Part shown: piece after piece, positions 44,158 to 51,190 of the stretch
Layout of the letters: each line of letters begins with the position of its first letter
Position numbering within the stretch: the stretch's first letter is position 1
NCBI GenBank assembly: GCA_026391735.1
Contig: JAPLDL010000022.1
Span: 186,001 to 250,000 of the forward strand
Direction: 5' to 3'
Source of the DNA: Bacteroidota bacterium
GTDB lineage: Bacteria; Bacteroidota; Bacteroidia; Bacteroidales; FEN-979
Length of the DNA stretch: 64,000 bases
Position numbers and translations under genes: made by a program
Notes under the pieces: generated by a model
Seen by the model: only the letters and a program-made list of their open reading frames with translations
Told to the model about the DNA's origin: nothing
The model's database searches: none

Positions 44158-44889
44158 TCAGGGCAGTTTCCTGAACCAGATATACCACGTCAGGTACTGG
44201 AGATCGGATGACTTCTGCTTCATTAATTTTTCGGCATCAGCAGAAGTTTTAGGACTTGGGATCATGACATCCTGTCCGGGGGTCCAGTTCGCAGGTATGA
44301 GAACATTATATTTTTCTGCCGTCTGCAGGGCGATCAGGGTCCTTTTGATCTCATCCATATTCCTGCCGATGTTCAAGGGATAGAAAAAGATTGCTGCGAT
44401 CTTGTCTTCAGGGTTGATGATGAAAACTCCCCTCACATCCTTTGTTGAGCTGGCCGAGGTCTGCAGCATGCCATATTTCCTCGAGATTGAAAGATTCTTG
44501 TCGGAAATCAGGGGGAATTTGATCTTATTGGTTTCCTTTCCTTTGTATTTGACAGATTCAAGCGATTTGATCCATTCGATATGGCTGGAGACCGCATCGG
44601 TGGATATCACCATAAGACGTGTATTCAGTTTTTCAAAATCTTCCTGCATAGCTGCCAGTTCAAGTATCTCGGAACTGCAAACAGGGGTAAAATCAGCAGG
44701 ATGGCTGAAGAGGATGGTCCATTTGGAATTATTGTTGTCGGGAAAAGTGAGAGCCCCGTTGGTGGATTCGGCCGTAAAAGAAGGAGCTGTTTCTCCGATC
44801 AGGGGTATCCTGGTCCGCAATGTATCCTGCGAATGACCTGTGAAAGCCATCAGAAACAGAAGTGCAGATATAAATGTTGCTGGTTTCAT
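44158..44889 (-). CDS. Exported 1-Cys peroxiredoxin (Prx6-like AhpC/TSA)
   Basis: 243 aa with an N-terminal signal peptide (MKPATFISALLFLMAFTGHS). The mature protein is a thioredoxin-fold peroxiredoxin: IGETAPSFTAESTNG, then ILFSHPADFTPVCSSEILEL with the peroxidatic Cys71 in the PxxxTPVC context, and the Prx6-type C-terminal extension LQTAEKYNVLIPANWTPGQDVMIPSP. No resolving Cys is visible, so 1-Cys chemistry is likely. Prx6-like proteins are normally cytosolic; the signal peptide suggests a periplasmic version reducing peroxides there. Convergent with the aminotransferase gene. Confidence 0.88.
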   Translation of the reverse strand: MKPATFISALLFLMAFTGHSQDTLRTRIPLIGETAPSFTAESTNGALTFPDNNNSKWTILFSHPADFTPVCSSEILELAAMQEDFEKLNTRLMVISTDAVSSHIEWIKSLESVKYKGKETNKIKFPLISDKNLSISRKYGMLQTSASSTKDVRGVFIINPEDKIAAIFFYPLNIGRNMDEIKRTLIALQTAEKYNVLIPANWTPGQDVMIPSPKTSADAEKLMKQKSSDLQYLTWYIWFRKLP

Positions 44890-45019
44890 TTTATTTTTAT
44901 TTAGATTAAATTAAGCGAATATACACAATAAAAAAAATACAGCAAGAGATTTAAGAAAATAAACCCGAACGACGATGACAGGGAGAAAAGATCAGATTTC
45001 GGATCATTGACTTCCAGTT

Positions 45020-45778
45020 TCAATTTTGGAGCTGTTTTTTATGCCGATGGACTATAACAAAACTCATCATAAAGTTATGTTCAATGCTTACCGGTTTGCC
45101 ATTCTGAATTGCGGGTAACCAGGTCTGTGGAATATCCTTTAACGCTTTTAAAAGTCTTTTATCGAAGCTTGCCGAAATCCCTTTGGTCACCCTGTAGTCT
45201 GAGGTTTTGCCGCTGCTGTCGACAGTGAAATTAATGATGATTTTTCTATAGTTTTTATGTAACCAGAGGGTGAACCAGGGAAACCTTACCCGTGCCAGAA
45301 TGGGTTCCAACTGGACTGCCTCACCGCCAATGTACAGGGGCGGCCGTTCGAGTTTTACTTTAGTCGAATCGTCGCCGGAGTATATGGCAAACAAAGAGTC
45401 GGGGGTTCCGCAGAAACGCCAGTAAAGCAATTCGTTGGTTGAATGGTCATATTTTTGCTCCAGCTGACCGATGAAGTTGTAATATACCCAAACGCCGGTC
45501 TTTCTGCCTTGCACATATACACCATTGGCCGGCCAGCCTGTCCAAATGCTGTCCTTCAGCCCGTTTTTATAAAACCCTTCCACTTCAGCAGAGTCATTAC
45601 AGCCAAGTTTACAATAGGGGCCCTGGCGCACCTTCTTATCAGATTTAAGGACATAATAAATCTCCTTGTGTTTCTTGTCCTCTACTTTTACAGTTTCCTG
45701 GGCTGATAGACGGTCCTGGGCCAATGTTAACAGGACCGTTAAACCCATGTATATCTGAATTAAGTGCCTGGTGTTCAT
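45020..45778 (-). CDS. Exported protein with TonB C-terminal-like domain
   Basis: 252 aa from the ATG at 45778 (MNTRHLIQIYMGLTVLLTLA signal region, cleavage near LSAQ); an upstream in-frame ATG at 45808 would add ten residues before the signal. The middle has a MORN-like DSIWTGWPANGVYVQGRKTGVWVYYNF pattern. The last 95 residues resemble the TonB C-terminal domain (YRKIIINFTVDSSGKTSDYRVTKGISASFDKRLLKALKDI, then TWLPAIQNGKPVSI). Similar periplasmic MORN plus TonB-C proteins are frequent in Bacteroidota; they lack the TonB membrane anchor. Function unknown. Confidence 0.72.
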   Translation of the reverse strand: MNTRHLIQIYMGLTVLLTLAQDRLSAQETVKVEDKKHKEIYYVLKSDKKVRQGPYCKLGCNDSAEVEGFYKNGLKDSIWTGWPANGVYVQGRKTGVWVYYNFIGQLEQKYDHSTNELLYWRFCGTPDSLFAIYSGDDSTKVKLERPPLYIGGEAVQLEPILARVRFPWFTLWLHKNYRKIIINFTVDSSGKTSDYRVTKGISASFDKRLLKALKDIPQTWLPAIQNGKPVSIEHNFMMSFVIVHRHKKQLQN

Positions 45779-45808
45779 ATGTTTGATTTTGCTGACTGCG
45801 GATATCAT

Positions 45809-46416
45809 TCTGCCATTGTAACATTCGGATCTGAAAATTCAATTAAAAGGGTATGAAATTTTTTCATAACCGGGGTTTCAGATACTCATGACGAATTTAA
45901 CTCAGGAATACAGGTAACCCTAATTGATTTTCAGGACAGTGTTAAACCTTTTTGCAAAAAACTCAAAAATTGCTCAAGAGATGATGACATGTCGGCAGGA
46001 ATTGCAAATTATGGATGCTCAATACCTGCTTTTTGCAGGGAATAATAAAGCTTTATTTACTTGGATAAAACAGATTATTGGACCACCTTTTTCCGGTTTC
46101 TGTTGACCACTTTACCTTATTGATCATCAATAAATTGAGATGCTCAGGCTGTTCCCATGAAGACTGATCAGTGCCTACGATTATCCCAAAAAGAAAGAAC
46201 AGCAACCGTTTGAACAAAACCAATGAAAATTGTCTTTTCTAGACCATAAACAAAAAAGCTATTCCTGAATAATGGCATGATCCGGATAAGCAATATTTCT
46301 GAGTACATAATACTACAGTTGCCATAGTAAAAGAAAAGAGATGAAAAAACCATTCGAGGTCTTCAAATTAATGCAGTACTATATATTAGCAATTTGCATA
46401 TAAGGATTTTTAATAT
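45809..46416. other. 608-bp AT-rich region without recognisable genes
   Basis: Only short frames without codon structure or recognisable motifs; no tRNA, tandem repeat or transposon end seen. It could be decayed gene sequence. Confidence 0.5.
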
Positions 46417-46424
46417 TACATTTG
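46417..46424 (+). promoter_or_regulatory. -7 promoter element for the 46441 lipoprotein gene
   Basis: TACATTTG matches TAnnTTTG, 16 bp upstream of the ATG. Confidence 0.6.
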
Positions 46425-46440
46425 TGCAAGAGATTTAATC

Positions 46441-47130
46441 ATGAGTATGTTTCATAATAAATTGATGAAAACATTTCGTAAATACCTTATATTCTCGCTT
46501 TACCTGTCCTTCGTTTTGCTTTTAACTAATTGCAAAAAAGTTCCCTGGTATGGTATTTCTGATGACATGAAACAGTCATTCTCTTTTAAACAAGGTAGTT
46601 ATTGGATTTATAAAAACGATTCCACAGGATTATCCGATAGCACATTTGTGAGTTCATATACTCATGTTGATAACGATAATACATATGCAGGATTGACAAG
46701 GGAGGGCATCAACATGCAGTTTAACAGTAAATTTCTAAATTATGTTTTTATTTCTTATGTAATTTGTGCAGGACCGGATTATCTGGGAGTTTCGAGCATT
46801 GCATATCCCGTTCCTGGCCAAACTCAGCCAGGTCCTCTTCTTGCATATGATCCCAATTTGCCGCAAAACACTAATCTAATTACTGATTGTTTTCAGGATG
46901 GAAAATTTTTCTATCACTCCATATCATTCGATACTATTAATAACATTCCATATCAGAACGTCATTTATTCTGAACTACGGTCAAATGATAGTTCTTTATA
47001 CAATCAGTACTTAATTATCAGAAAAATTTATTTTGCAAAGAACATTGGTATTATTAAATATTATGAATTAGACCGCCACTATAAAATTAACAGATCCTAT
47101 AGTTTATTGAGATATAAAGTTATTCAATAA
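46441..47130 (+). CDS. Putative lipoprotein, unknown, AT-rich
   Basis: 229 aa. Hydrophobic signal (KYLIFSLYLSFVLLLTNC) with a lipobox-like LLTNC, Cys at about 31; the start may be Met1, Met3 or Met9. The mature part has FKQGSYWIYKNDSTGLSDSTFVSSY, a pattern seen in many Bacteroidota lipoproteins of unknown role (a beta-sandwich beginning with SYWIYK), and later strands ending YSLLRYKVIQ. Codon use is distinctly A/T-rich compared with the housekeeping genes to its left, suggesting recent acquisition. It is the last gene before the prophage attachment site. Confidence 0.65.
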   Translation: MSMFHNKLMKTFRKYLIFSLYLSFVLLLTNCKKVPWYGISDDMKQSFSFKQGSYWIYKNDSTGLSDSTFVSSYTHVDNDNTYAGLTREGINMQFNSKFLNYVFISYVICAGPDYLGVSSIAYPVPGQTQPGPLLAYDPNLPQNTNLITDCFQDGKFFYHSISFDTINNIPYQNVIYSELRSNDSSLYNQYLIIRKIYFAKNIGIIKYYELDRHYKINRSYSLLRYKVIQ

Positions 47131-47331
47131 ATCCCACCTATAGATTGTATAATCGGCAAAATTGGATCGTAAAAAGCAAAAACCTTTGTACGATGGCCAA
47201 TAACCCCTACATCATCGAATTCGCAGGAATAGCTACCCTTCCTGATCCTCTAATTCGCAGGATTCGCTGCGCTGATCCGTTTGGGGGAGGCTAAACCTCT
47301 CCATCCCTTGGCTCGCTTCGCTCCCCCTGTC

Positions 47332-47390
47332 TTTTTCTTTTTCCGCCTCGGCTTTCAAGCAAGCTTGAAGCCTCGGCGGAAAAAGAAAAA
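47332..47390. repeat. 59-bp imperfect inverted repeat
   Basis: Outer arms TTTTTCTTTTTCCGCC and GGCGGAAAAAGAAAAA pair perfectly (16 bp). The inner part, GGCTTTCAAGC against GCTTGAAGCC, pairs with a one-base bulge. It lies downstream of the truncated tRNA on the minus strand, just beyond the tRNA terminator. Confidence 0.85.
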
Positions 47391-47415
47391 CCCCGGCACT
47401 TTCGTGCCAGGGTTT
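47386..47415 (-). terminator. Terminator downstream of the tRNA fragment
   Basis: On the minus strand: AACCCTGGCAC, loop GAAA, GTGCCGGGGTT and then TTTCTTTTT. It directly follows the tRNA 3' end, as expected for a native tRNA terminator. Confidence 0.85.
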
Positions 47416-47417
47416 CG

Positions 47418-47437
47418 TGGTTGCGGGGGTAGGACTT
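47418..47437 (-). other. tRNA 3'-end fragment: prophage attachment site (attL/attR)
   Basis: Minus-strand sequence AAGTCCTACCCCCGCAACCA matches the T-loop end, T-stem, 3' acceptor strand, discriminator A and CCA of a bacterial tRNA; CCCCGCA-A-CCA is most like initiator tRNA-Met. The rest of a tRNA is absent on the right, where AT-rich element DNA begins at once. This is the arrangement left when an element integrates in a tRNA 3' end: the fragment with the native terminator on one side, and the restored full tRNA at the other end of the element, beyond this window. Confidence 0.7.
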
Positions 47438-47545
47438 TACACCCTATAAATGTATATTGATTTTCAACCATTTAGATTTTGGTTTTTAGTCATTTTAGTA
47501 GGGAAAATATGGGTATTTGTCTCAAAGATTGTCTCAATTATTACC

Positions 47546-48409
47546 TCAGTTTTTTGTAGGATAATTGTATAAACTAATGATGTCTTTATAGAGTCTTCCT
47601 TCTTTTCTAATATCATTTAAAAAATCTCTTAATCCTTTACTCCAATGCCATTCCATTGAAATTCCATCGGATTTAAAAACATCTCCAATGCTTAATATTA
47701 TTTCCTTTGATGTAATATCAAAGAATACCAAATCACCCGATATCTGTTCTTTGGATTTGTCAATGGATTTATAAAAAAACATCATTCCAATCCCCTCTTT
47801 ATATTCTCCTGGTTCCAGATTAGTTATGGATTCTCTTATGAAATTAAAAGGATTTTTTTTAGAAGATTCAAGTTTGAAGCAATCCTGAATTTTTATTTGA
47901 TCATTCCTAAGATTAACCGGTTCATAATTTATCTTGTTTATACATGACAGACAATATGGTATAATACAAGTCCATAGACTATAAAATTTTCCATTTTGAT
48001 CTAGGATGAAATTATTTATTGCCCTAAATAAGCCGTTGGTATATTTATATTCCTCTCCAAGATCATTAATTTTTACCATTGTGAAATCTGCGCCATACCA
48101 AACAAGATTTGACGAGTTGTATTTTTTTATGGCCAGTAATAGATCCTTCGTGAAATACTTCTGTGATTCCACGGTCCTCAATTTAAGGTAATTAATATGG
48201 TTTGTGGGAAGTGTGAGAATATTGTGATCATTGAGATTTTCGAATGTTATATTATCTATAGTAATGTCATTTATTTTCACATCCAATCGTTTTTCCTGGC
48301 CAATAATCAAAAGTTGATCTGTTTGACTAAAAATTCTGAAACAAGGCAAAAATAAAAGAGCGAATAAAAGCATTGATCTGAAATAATATCTATGACAAAT
48401 TGCAACCAT
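47546..48409 (-). CDS. Secreted cargo protein of unknown function
   Basis: 287 aa from the ATG at 48409 (MVAICHRYYFRSMLLFALLF), with a hydrophobic signal (SMLLFALLFLPCFRIFSQ) cleaved near TDQLL. An upstream ATG at 48505 would add 32 polar residues before the signal and overlap the neighbouring repressor gene, so it is less likely. The mature protein has no recognised domain. It has CIIPYCLSCINKI (three Cys), and C-terminal segments GDLVFFDITSKEIILSIGDVFKS and SMEWHWSKGLRDFLNDI. First gene inside the attachment site and AT-rich, fitting a lysogenic cargo (moron) gene expressed from the prophage. Confidence 0.6.
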   Translation of the reverse strand: MVAICHRYYFRSMLLFALLFLPCFRIFSQTDQLLIIGQEKRLDVKINDITIDNITFENLNDHNILTLPTNHINYLKLRTVESQKYFTKDLLLAIKKYNSSNLVWYGADFTMVKINDLGEEYKYTNGLFRAINNFILDQNGKFYSLWTCIIPYCLSCINKINYEPVNLRNDQIKIQDCFKLESSKKNPFNFIRESITNLEPGEYKEGIGMMFFYKSIDKSKEQISGDLVFFDITSKEIILSIGDVFKSDGISMEWHWSKGLRDFLNDIRKEGRLYKDIISLYNYPTKN

Positions 48410-48476
48410 TCCGCTAGATTTAAGTATAAATATAAGGCTATTGTTATGGGGGTTAGGGGGGAAGTGTATATTACCC

Positions 48477-48836
48477 TTAAATGGCTTCTTTCTTTTTACC
48501 TTCATATTTCTCCAATTTTTCCTTTAATTCATCGATTTCCATTTTCATTCTTCTTTTGTCATCGAGATAATCCTGAATTATTTTCTCATACATTATTCCA
48601 TCCTTATTTGTAGAACTAGGGATTATTGTTTTGCCAGGAATTTCAAACCAAAATGACATTGGTATATCCAATTTGTTTGAAATTTTTTCAAGCATAGATA
48701 TTTTTAATGAATCGTTCCGAATTGCTTGATAAAACCCTCCTGCTGTAAATTCAATAGAATCACCCTCTTTTTTTATTTTTATTTTTATCTCTCCATAAGA
48801 GGAATTAATTTTATCCTTTAATTTATTGTAATCTAT
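48477..48836 (-). CDS. Phage repressor-like protein without an ATG start
   Basis: The frame is open from 48836 (just after an in-frame TGA) to the stop at 48477, 119 codons. Its translation resembles phage regulators of Bacteroidota: IDYNKLKDKI near the start, then GGFYQAIRNDSLKISMLEKI and SNKLDIPMSFWFEIPG, a pattern shared with XRE-type helix-turn-helix repressors, and a charged C-terminal helix. The first ATG is only at 48695 and would remove the whole DNA-binding part. Start is therefore probably non-canonical (ATA at 48836 precedes Asp-Tyr-Asn; ATT codons follow), or a point change destroyed an ATG. It faces the early operon across a promoter/operator region, as a lysogeny repressor would. 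Confidence 0.6.
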   Translation of the reverse strand: MDYNKLKDKINSSYGEIKIKIKKEGDSIEFTAGGFYQAIRNDSLKISMLEKISNKLDIPMSFWFEIPGKTIIPSSTNKDGIMYEKIIQDYLDDKRRMKMEIDELKEKLEKYEGKKKEAI

Positions 48837-48909
48837 TCAATTATATTTAGAACAGATATAAATATCACTTAAGAATGATAAAAATAGTTGACAAATGATA
48901 TTTCTATCT

Positions 48910-48917
48910 TATATTTG
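48910..48917 (+). promoter_or_regulatory. Early promoter of the prophage operon
   Basis: TATATTTG matches TAnnTTTG, with TTGACAAATG about 20 bp upstream as a -33 element. It drives the rightward operon starting at 48978. Confidence 0.65.
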
Positions 48918-48927
48918 CGACTGAAAC

Positions 48928-48956
48928 AAGACAAATATAAGACAATAACAAGACAA
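48928..48956 (+). promoter_or_regulatory. Putative operator: three 11-bp-phased AAGACAA direct repeats
   Basis: AAGACAA occurs at 48928-48934, 48939-48945 and 48950-48956, spaced exactly 11 bp, one helical turn. They lie immediately downstream of the early promoter, where a bound repressor would block transcription. Confidence 0.6.
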
Positions 48957-48977
48957 AGTAAATACCTATTTGATAGT

Positions 48978-49214
48978 ATGATCACCAAGAAGGCCGCGAA
49001 GAAATTAATTAAGGAATTACCCCGGGGATCTGCAAGATTGATCAGCCAAAGGTTAAAGATCCAGGGTCATGAATATACTGCCGATTACATTAGGAAGGTT
49101 CTGGATCCTGATGATCCCCGTTCCAATCGTGATATTATTGCCGAAGCAAATGCTCTTAGAAAAGAGTTGAAAGAATTATCCATTTCAATGGAGGACGATA
49201 TTCTTAAATCATAA
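48978..49214 (+). CDS. Small early phage protein, possibly Cro/regulator-like
   Basis: 78 aa from the ATG at 48978 (MITKKAAKKLIKELPRGSAR); the upstream frame continues through the promoter and operators and is not used. The sequence looks like a small winged or helical DNA-binding protein: KELPRGSARLISQRLKIQGHEYTADYIRKVLDP has the spacing of a helix-turn-helix (a form seen in Bacteroidota phage early genes), followed by a charged C-terminal helix. First gene of the rightward operon. It ends 1 bp before the next start. Confidence 0.6.
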   Translation: MITKKAAKKLIKELPRGSARLISQRLKIQGHEYTADYIRKVLDPDDPRSNRDIIAEANALRKELKELSISMEDDILKS

Positions 49215-49215
49215 T

Positions 49216-49773
49216 ATGATACCAAATACGAATCCTGCAGGGTTACTTAAAGATGGATCAGTCGAGATCTTTGTCATGAATGGTGATCCTGCCTGTTTTT
49301 ACCAAGGGATTCTCTATACATGGTCAGAATTTCCCCCGGAAATCATCGAACAGTTAAGAGCAGAATTAAGCAAGGATTATAAAGCCCTTAAAGGCCTCTA
49401 TATTCTGGGCATTGCTGATCCTGAGGAACAGCTCAAGAAATATACATTCTGCCATTTTGGTGATTTTGATAAGGTCCCCGATATCAGCCATCAGGGTGAA
49501 TTTTCACCGGAATATTGGGATTGTGGTCTTAGACCTTGTCTCGCAGATGGATTGCTTTGTCATATTCCTGAGGTCCCTTGTGGTAACCTCACACCTCATG
49601 AAGCAAAGATCATCAGGCTTATTGCTCGGGATCTTCCAAATAAAACAATTGCAGATCGGATGGGAGTAACTCTTCATACGATGAACCGTGAGGTTAAGAA
49701 TATAACCAGGAAAATTAATTGTAATACAAAATCCGGCATTGCTTCTTTTGCCGGACGAAACAATATCATTTAA
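49216..49773 (+). CDS. Phage protein with C-terminal LuxR-type HTH
   Basis: 185 aa. The last 65 residues form a LuxR/GerE helix-turn-helix (LTPHEAKIIRLIARDLPNKTIADRMGVTLHTMNREVKNIT), matching the usual LTxRExxVLxLIAxGxxNKEIA pattern. The N-terminal 120 residues are unrecognised (VMNGDPACFYQGILYTWSEFPPEIIEQLRAELSKD). It lies right after the small early regulator in the operon, so it probably controls phage or host transcription. It has no receiver domain, so signal input is not phosphorylation of the standard type. Confidence 0.75.
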   Translation: MIPNTNPAGLLKDGSVEIFVMNGDPACFYQGILYTWSEFPPEIIEQLRAELSKDYKALKGLYILGIADPEEQLKKYTFCHFGDFDKVPDISHQGEFSPEYWDCGLRPCLADGLLCHIPEVPCGNLTPHEAKIIRLIARDLPNKTIADRMGVTLHTMNREVKNITRKINCNTKSGIASFAGRNNII

Positions 49774-49798
49774 CAGGCATCAATCCAACAAAAAATAT

Positions 49799-50077
49799 AT
49801 GTTTTCAAAATTCAAGCAATTAAATCTTTTTGGCACAAAAACTGAGGATTTCGGAAAGAATCAAGAATGCCAAAAAGCGCAGGATTCGGCAAGGGGTGAT
49901 TCAAGGCCCCGGGATCCTCCGGAACCTGAAACAATTTGTCACGGTAAGAAAGCAATCTTGACCGAAATCCAGAAAGAGCGAGCCAGGTTTTTACACCAAA
50001 AAAGTAAAGACCTGGTTTCAAAAGCCTACAAAAAAAATCTTCCCCAGGTTAAAATCGAAGAAAATGACAACATTTAG
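49799..50077 (+). CDS. Hypothetical phage protein
   Basis: 92 aa from ATG 49799 (MFSKFKQLNLFGTKTEDF). Charged, no hydrophobic segment. The middle is Pro/Arg/Asp-rich (DSRPRDPPEPETICHGK), followed by a basic helix AILTEIQKERARFLHQKSKDL. I do not recognise a family. It overlaps the next gene by 14 bp in the early operon. Confidence 0.55.
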   Translation: MFSKFKQLNLFGTKTEDFGKNQECQKAQDSARGDSRPRDPPEPETICHGKKAILTEIQKERARFLHQKSKDLVSKAYKKNLPQVKIEENDNI

Positions 50078-50285
50078 TAATTATTCAGATGAGGATCTCC
50101 TGATCACCAAGGCTTCCTATAAAACTCACCTCGCAAGATTGAAAATTAACCGGTTCTGTTATTCTGAAATGCCTGCTTTTAAGCAGCAGGTAGAAAATGA
50201 TAATAAGGCCATTGATCGCCTTATAGTTCTTTTAGATGCTATTGAAATTGAATTCTTAAAAAGGGAAATATATGTTCAAGGTTAG
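50064..50285 (+). CDS. Hypothetical phage protein
   Basis: 73 aa, apparently all-helical (TKASYKTHLARLKINRF, QQVENDNKAIDRLIVLLDAIEIEFLKREI). Unrecognised. It overlaps both neighbours by 14 bp, indicating translational coupling. Confidence 0.6.
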   Translation: MTTFSNYSDEDLLITKASYKTHLARLKINRFCYSEMPAFKQQVENDNKAIDRLIVLLDAIEIEFLKREIYVQG

Positions 50286-50769
50286 AAAATTCGATGTATG
50301 CCGTGCAACCGGTATTACTTCATTTGCTATTTCATGGGATCTCCTGGATGGCCATGGTGAACAAAATCATGAGGGAGCATTCCTTACAAGATCAGATACT
50401 GAAAAGCATATCATTTCTTCAAAGAGGTCTTATATCCTGTTATTGTTTGAAAAATATGTATTTCACGCCAAGGTCCTGATAGAATCAGGGAATCCTGATT
50501 ATTATCGGACACCTGGTAAAATCGATAGTCTTGATCGACTCATTAAATATTGTCATTGGTTCCAGGATAAAAACCTTGAAGGGATCTGCAGGGTACTTGC
50601 AAACCCTGATATTGAATCTCATCTGAGAAAACTCCTTCCAACCCCGTTAAATAGCTCATTCCATTCATCCGAGCAGAGAGTACTTGATATGATGGTGTTC
50701 GTGAAAAAAGAACTTGAAAATTATCCTACACAACCTTTGAAAATATCGCGTCATGAAGAAAGAGTTTAA
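50272..50769 (+). CDS. Hypothetical phage protein
   Basis: 165 aa. Starts MFKVRKFDVCRATGITSFAI and has helix-rich middle segments (SYILLLFEKYVFHAKVLIES, SLDRLIKYCHWFQDKNLEGI). No recognised domain, no membrane segment. It overlaps the upstream gene by 14 bp and the downstream gene by 17 bp. Confidence 0.6.
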   Translation: MFKVRKFDVCRATGITSFAISWDLLDGHGEQNHEGAFLTRSDTEKHIISSKRSYILLLFEKYVFHAKVLIESGNPDYYRTPGKIDSLDRLIKYCHWFQDKNLEGICRVLANPDIESHLRKLLPTPLNSSFHSSEQRVLDMMVFVKKELENYPTQPLKISRHEERV

Positions 50770-51169
50770 TTATACATTCCCCCAAACATCGTTATTATTA
50801 AAAGCAGAAGGAATACATTGGAAACCTCAGTCTTTCTGGAGAATTTTAGGTACAAATTCAAAATCCATGAAGGCAGTACTGGTGGAAAAAAGTGAACCTT
50901 TTGGTAAGTTCATCCCAGCATATTCAGTTTCCGAGATAGGAATGATGATCCCTTTTGGATTTTTCAATGAGATGAAGATCCAGAGATATCTGCAGGGATT
51001 TTATAAATACCAAGCAGACGATAAGACCTGGAGTAAACCCTTCTCCACAGAAGTTGAGTGCAGGGCTCATTATCTTCTCAACCTGATTAAATCAGGAAAG
51101 GCCACCATACAGGATATTAAAAAGCCTGAAGAATTTCTGCAGATAACCAAGCCGGCGCCGGCGAAATAA
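50753..51169 (+). CDS. Hypothetical phage protein
   Basis: 138 aa (MKKEFNYTFPQTSLLLKAEG). A mixed alpha/beta sequence, with VEKSEPFGKFIPAYSVSEIGMM and a C-terminal helix-rich end (EVECRAHYLLNLIKSGKATI). Unrecognised. It lies directly before the primase-helicase gene, so a replication-associated role is possible by position only. Confidence 0.6.
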   Translation: MKKEFNYTFPQTSLLLKAEGIHWKPQSFWRILGTNSKSMKAVLVEKSEPFGKFIPAYSVSEIGMMIPFGFFNEMKIQRYLQGFYKYQADDKTWSKPFSTEVECRAHYLLNLIKSGKATIQDIKKPEEFLQITKPAPAK

Positions 51170-51190
51170 TCACTTGTCAATTTCTCGTTC

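Larger units (their letters stand above)
47131..47417. other. Noncoding chromosomal flank of the attachment site
   Basis: No gene seen. It contains AATTCGCAGGA twice (about 47217 and 47251), a GGGGGAG/CTCCCCC inverted pair, a 59-bp imperfect inverted repeat and the tRNA terminator described separately. Confidence 0.6.

Noticed and set aside
45924-46106. Small plus-strand frame in the AT-rich gap
   Set aside because: No recognisable motif, no promoter word close to the start, and codon pattern not gene-like.
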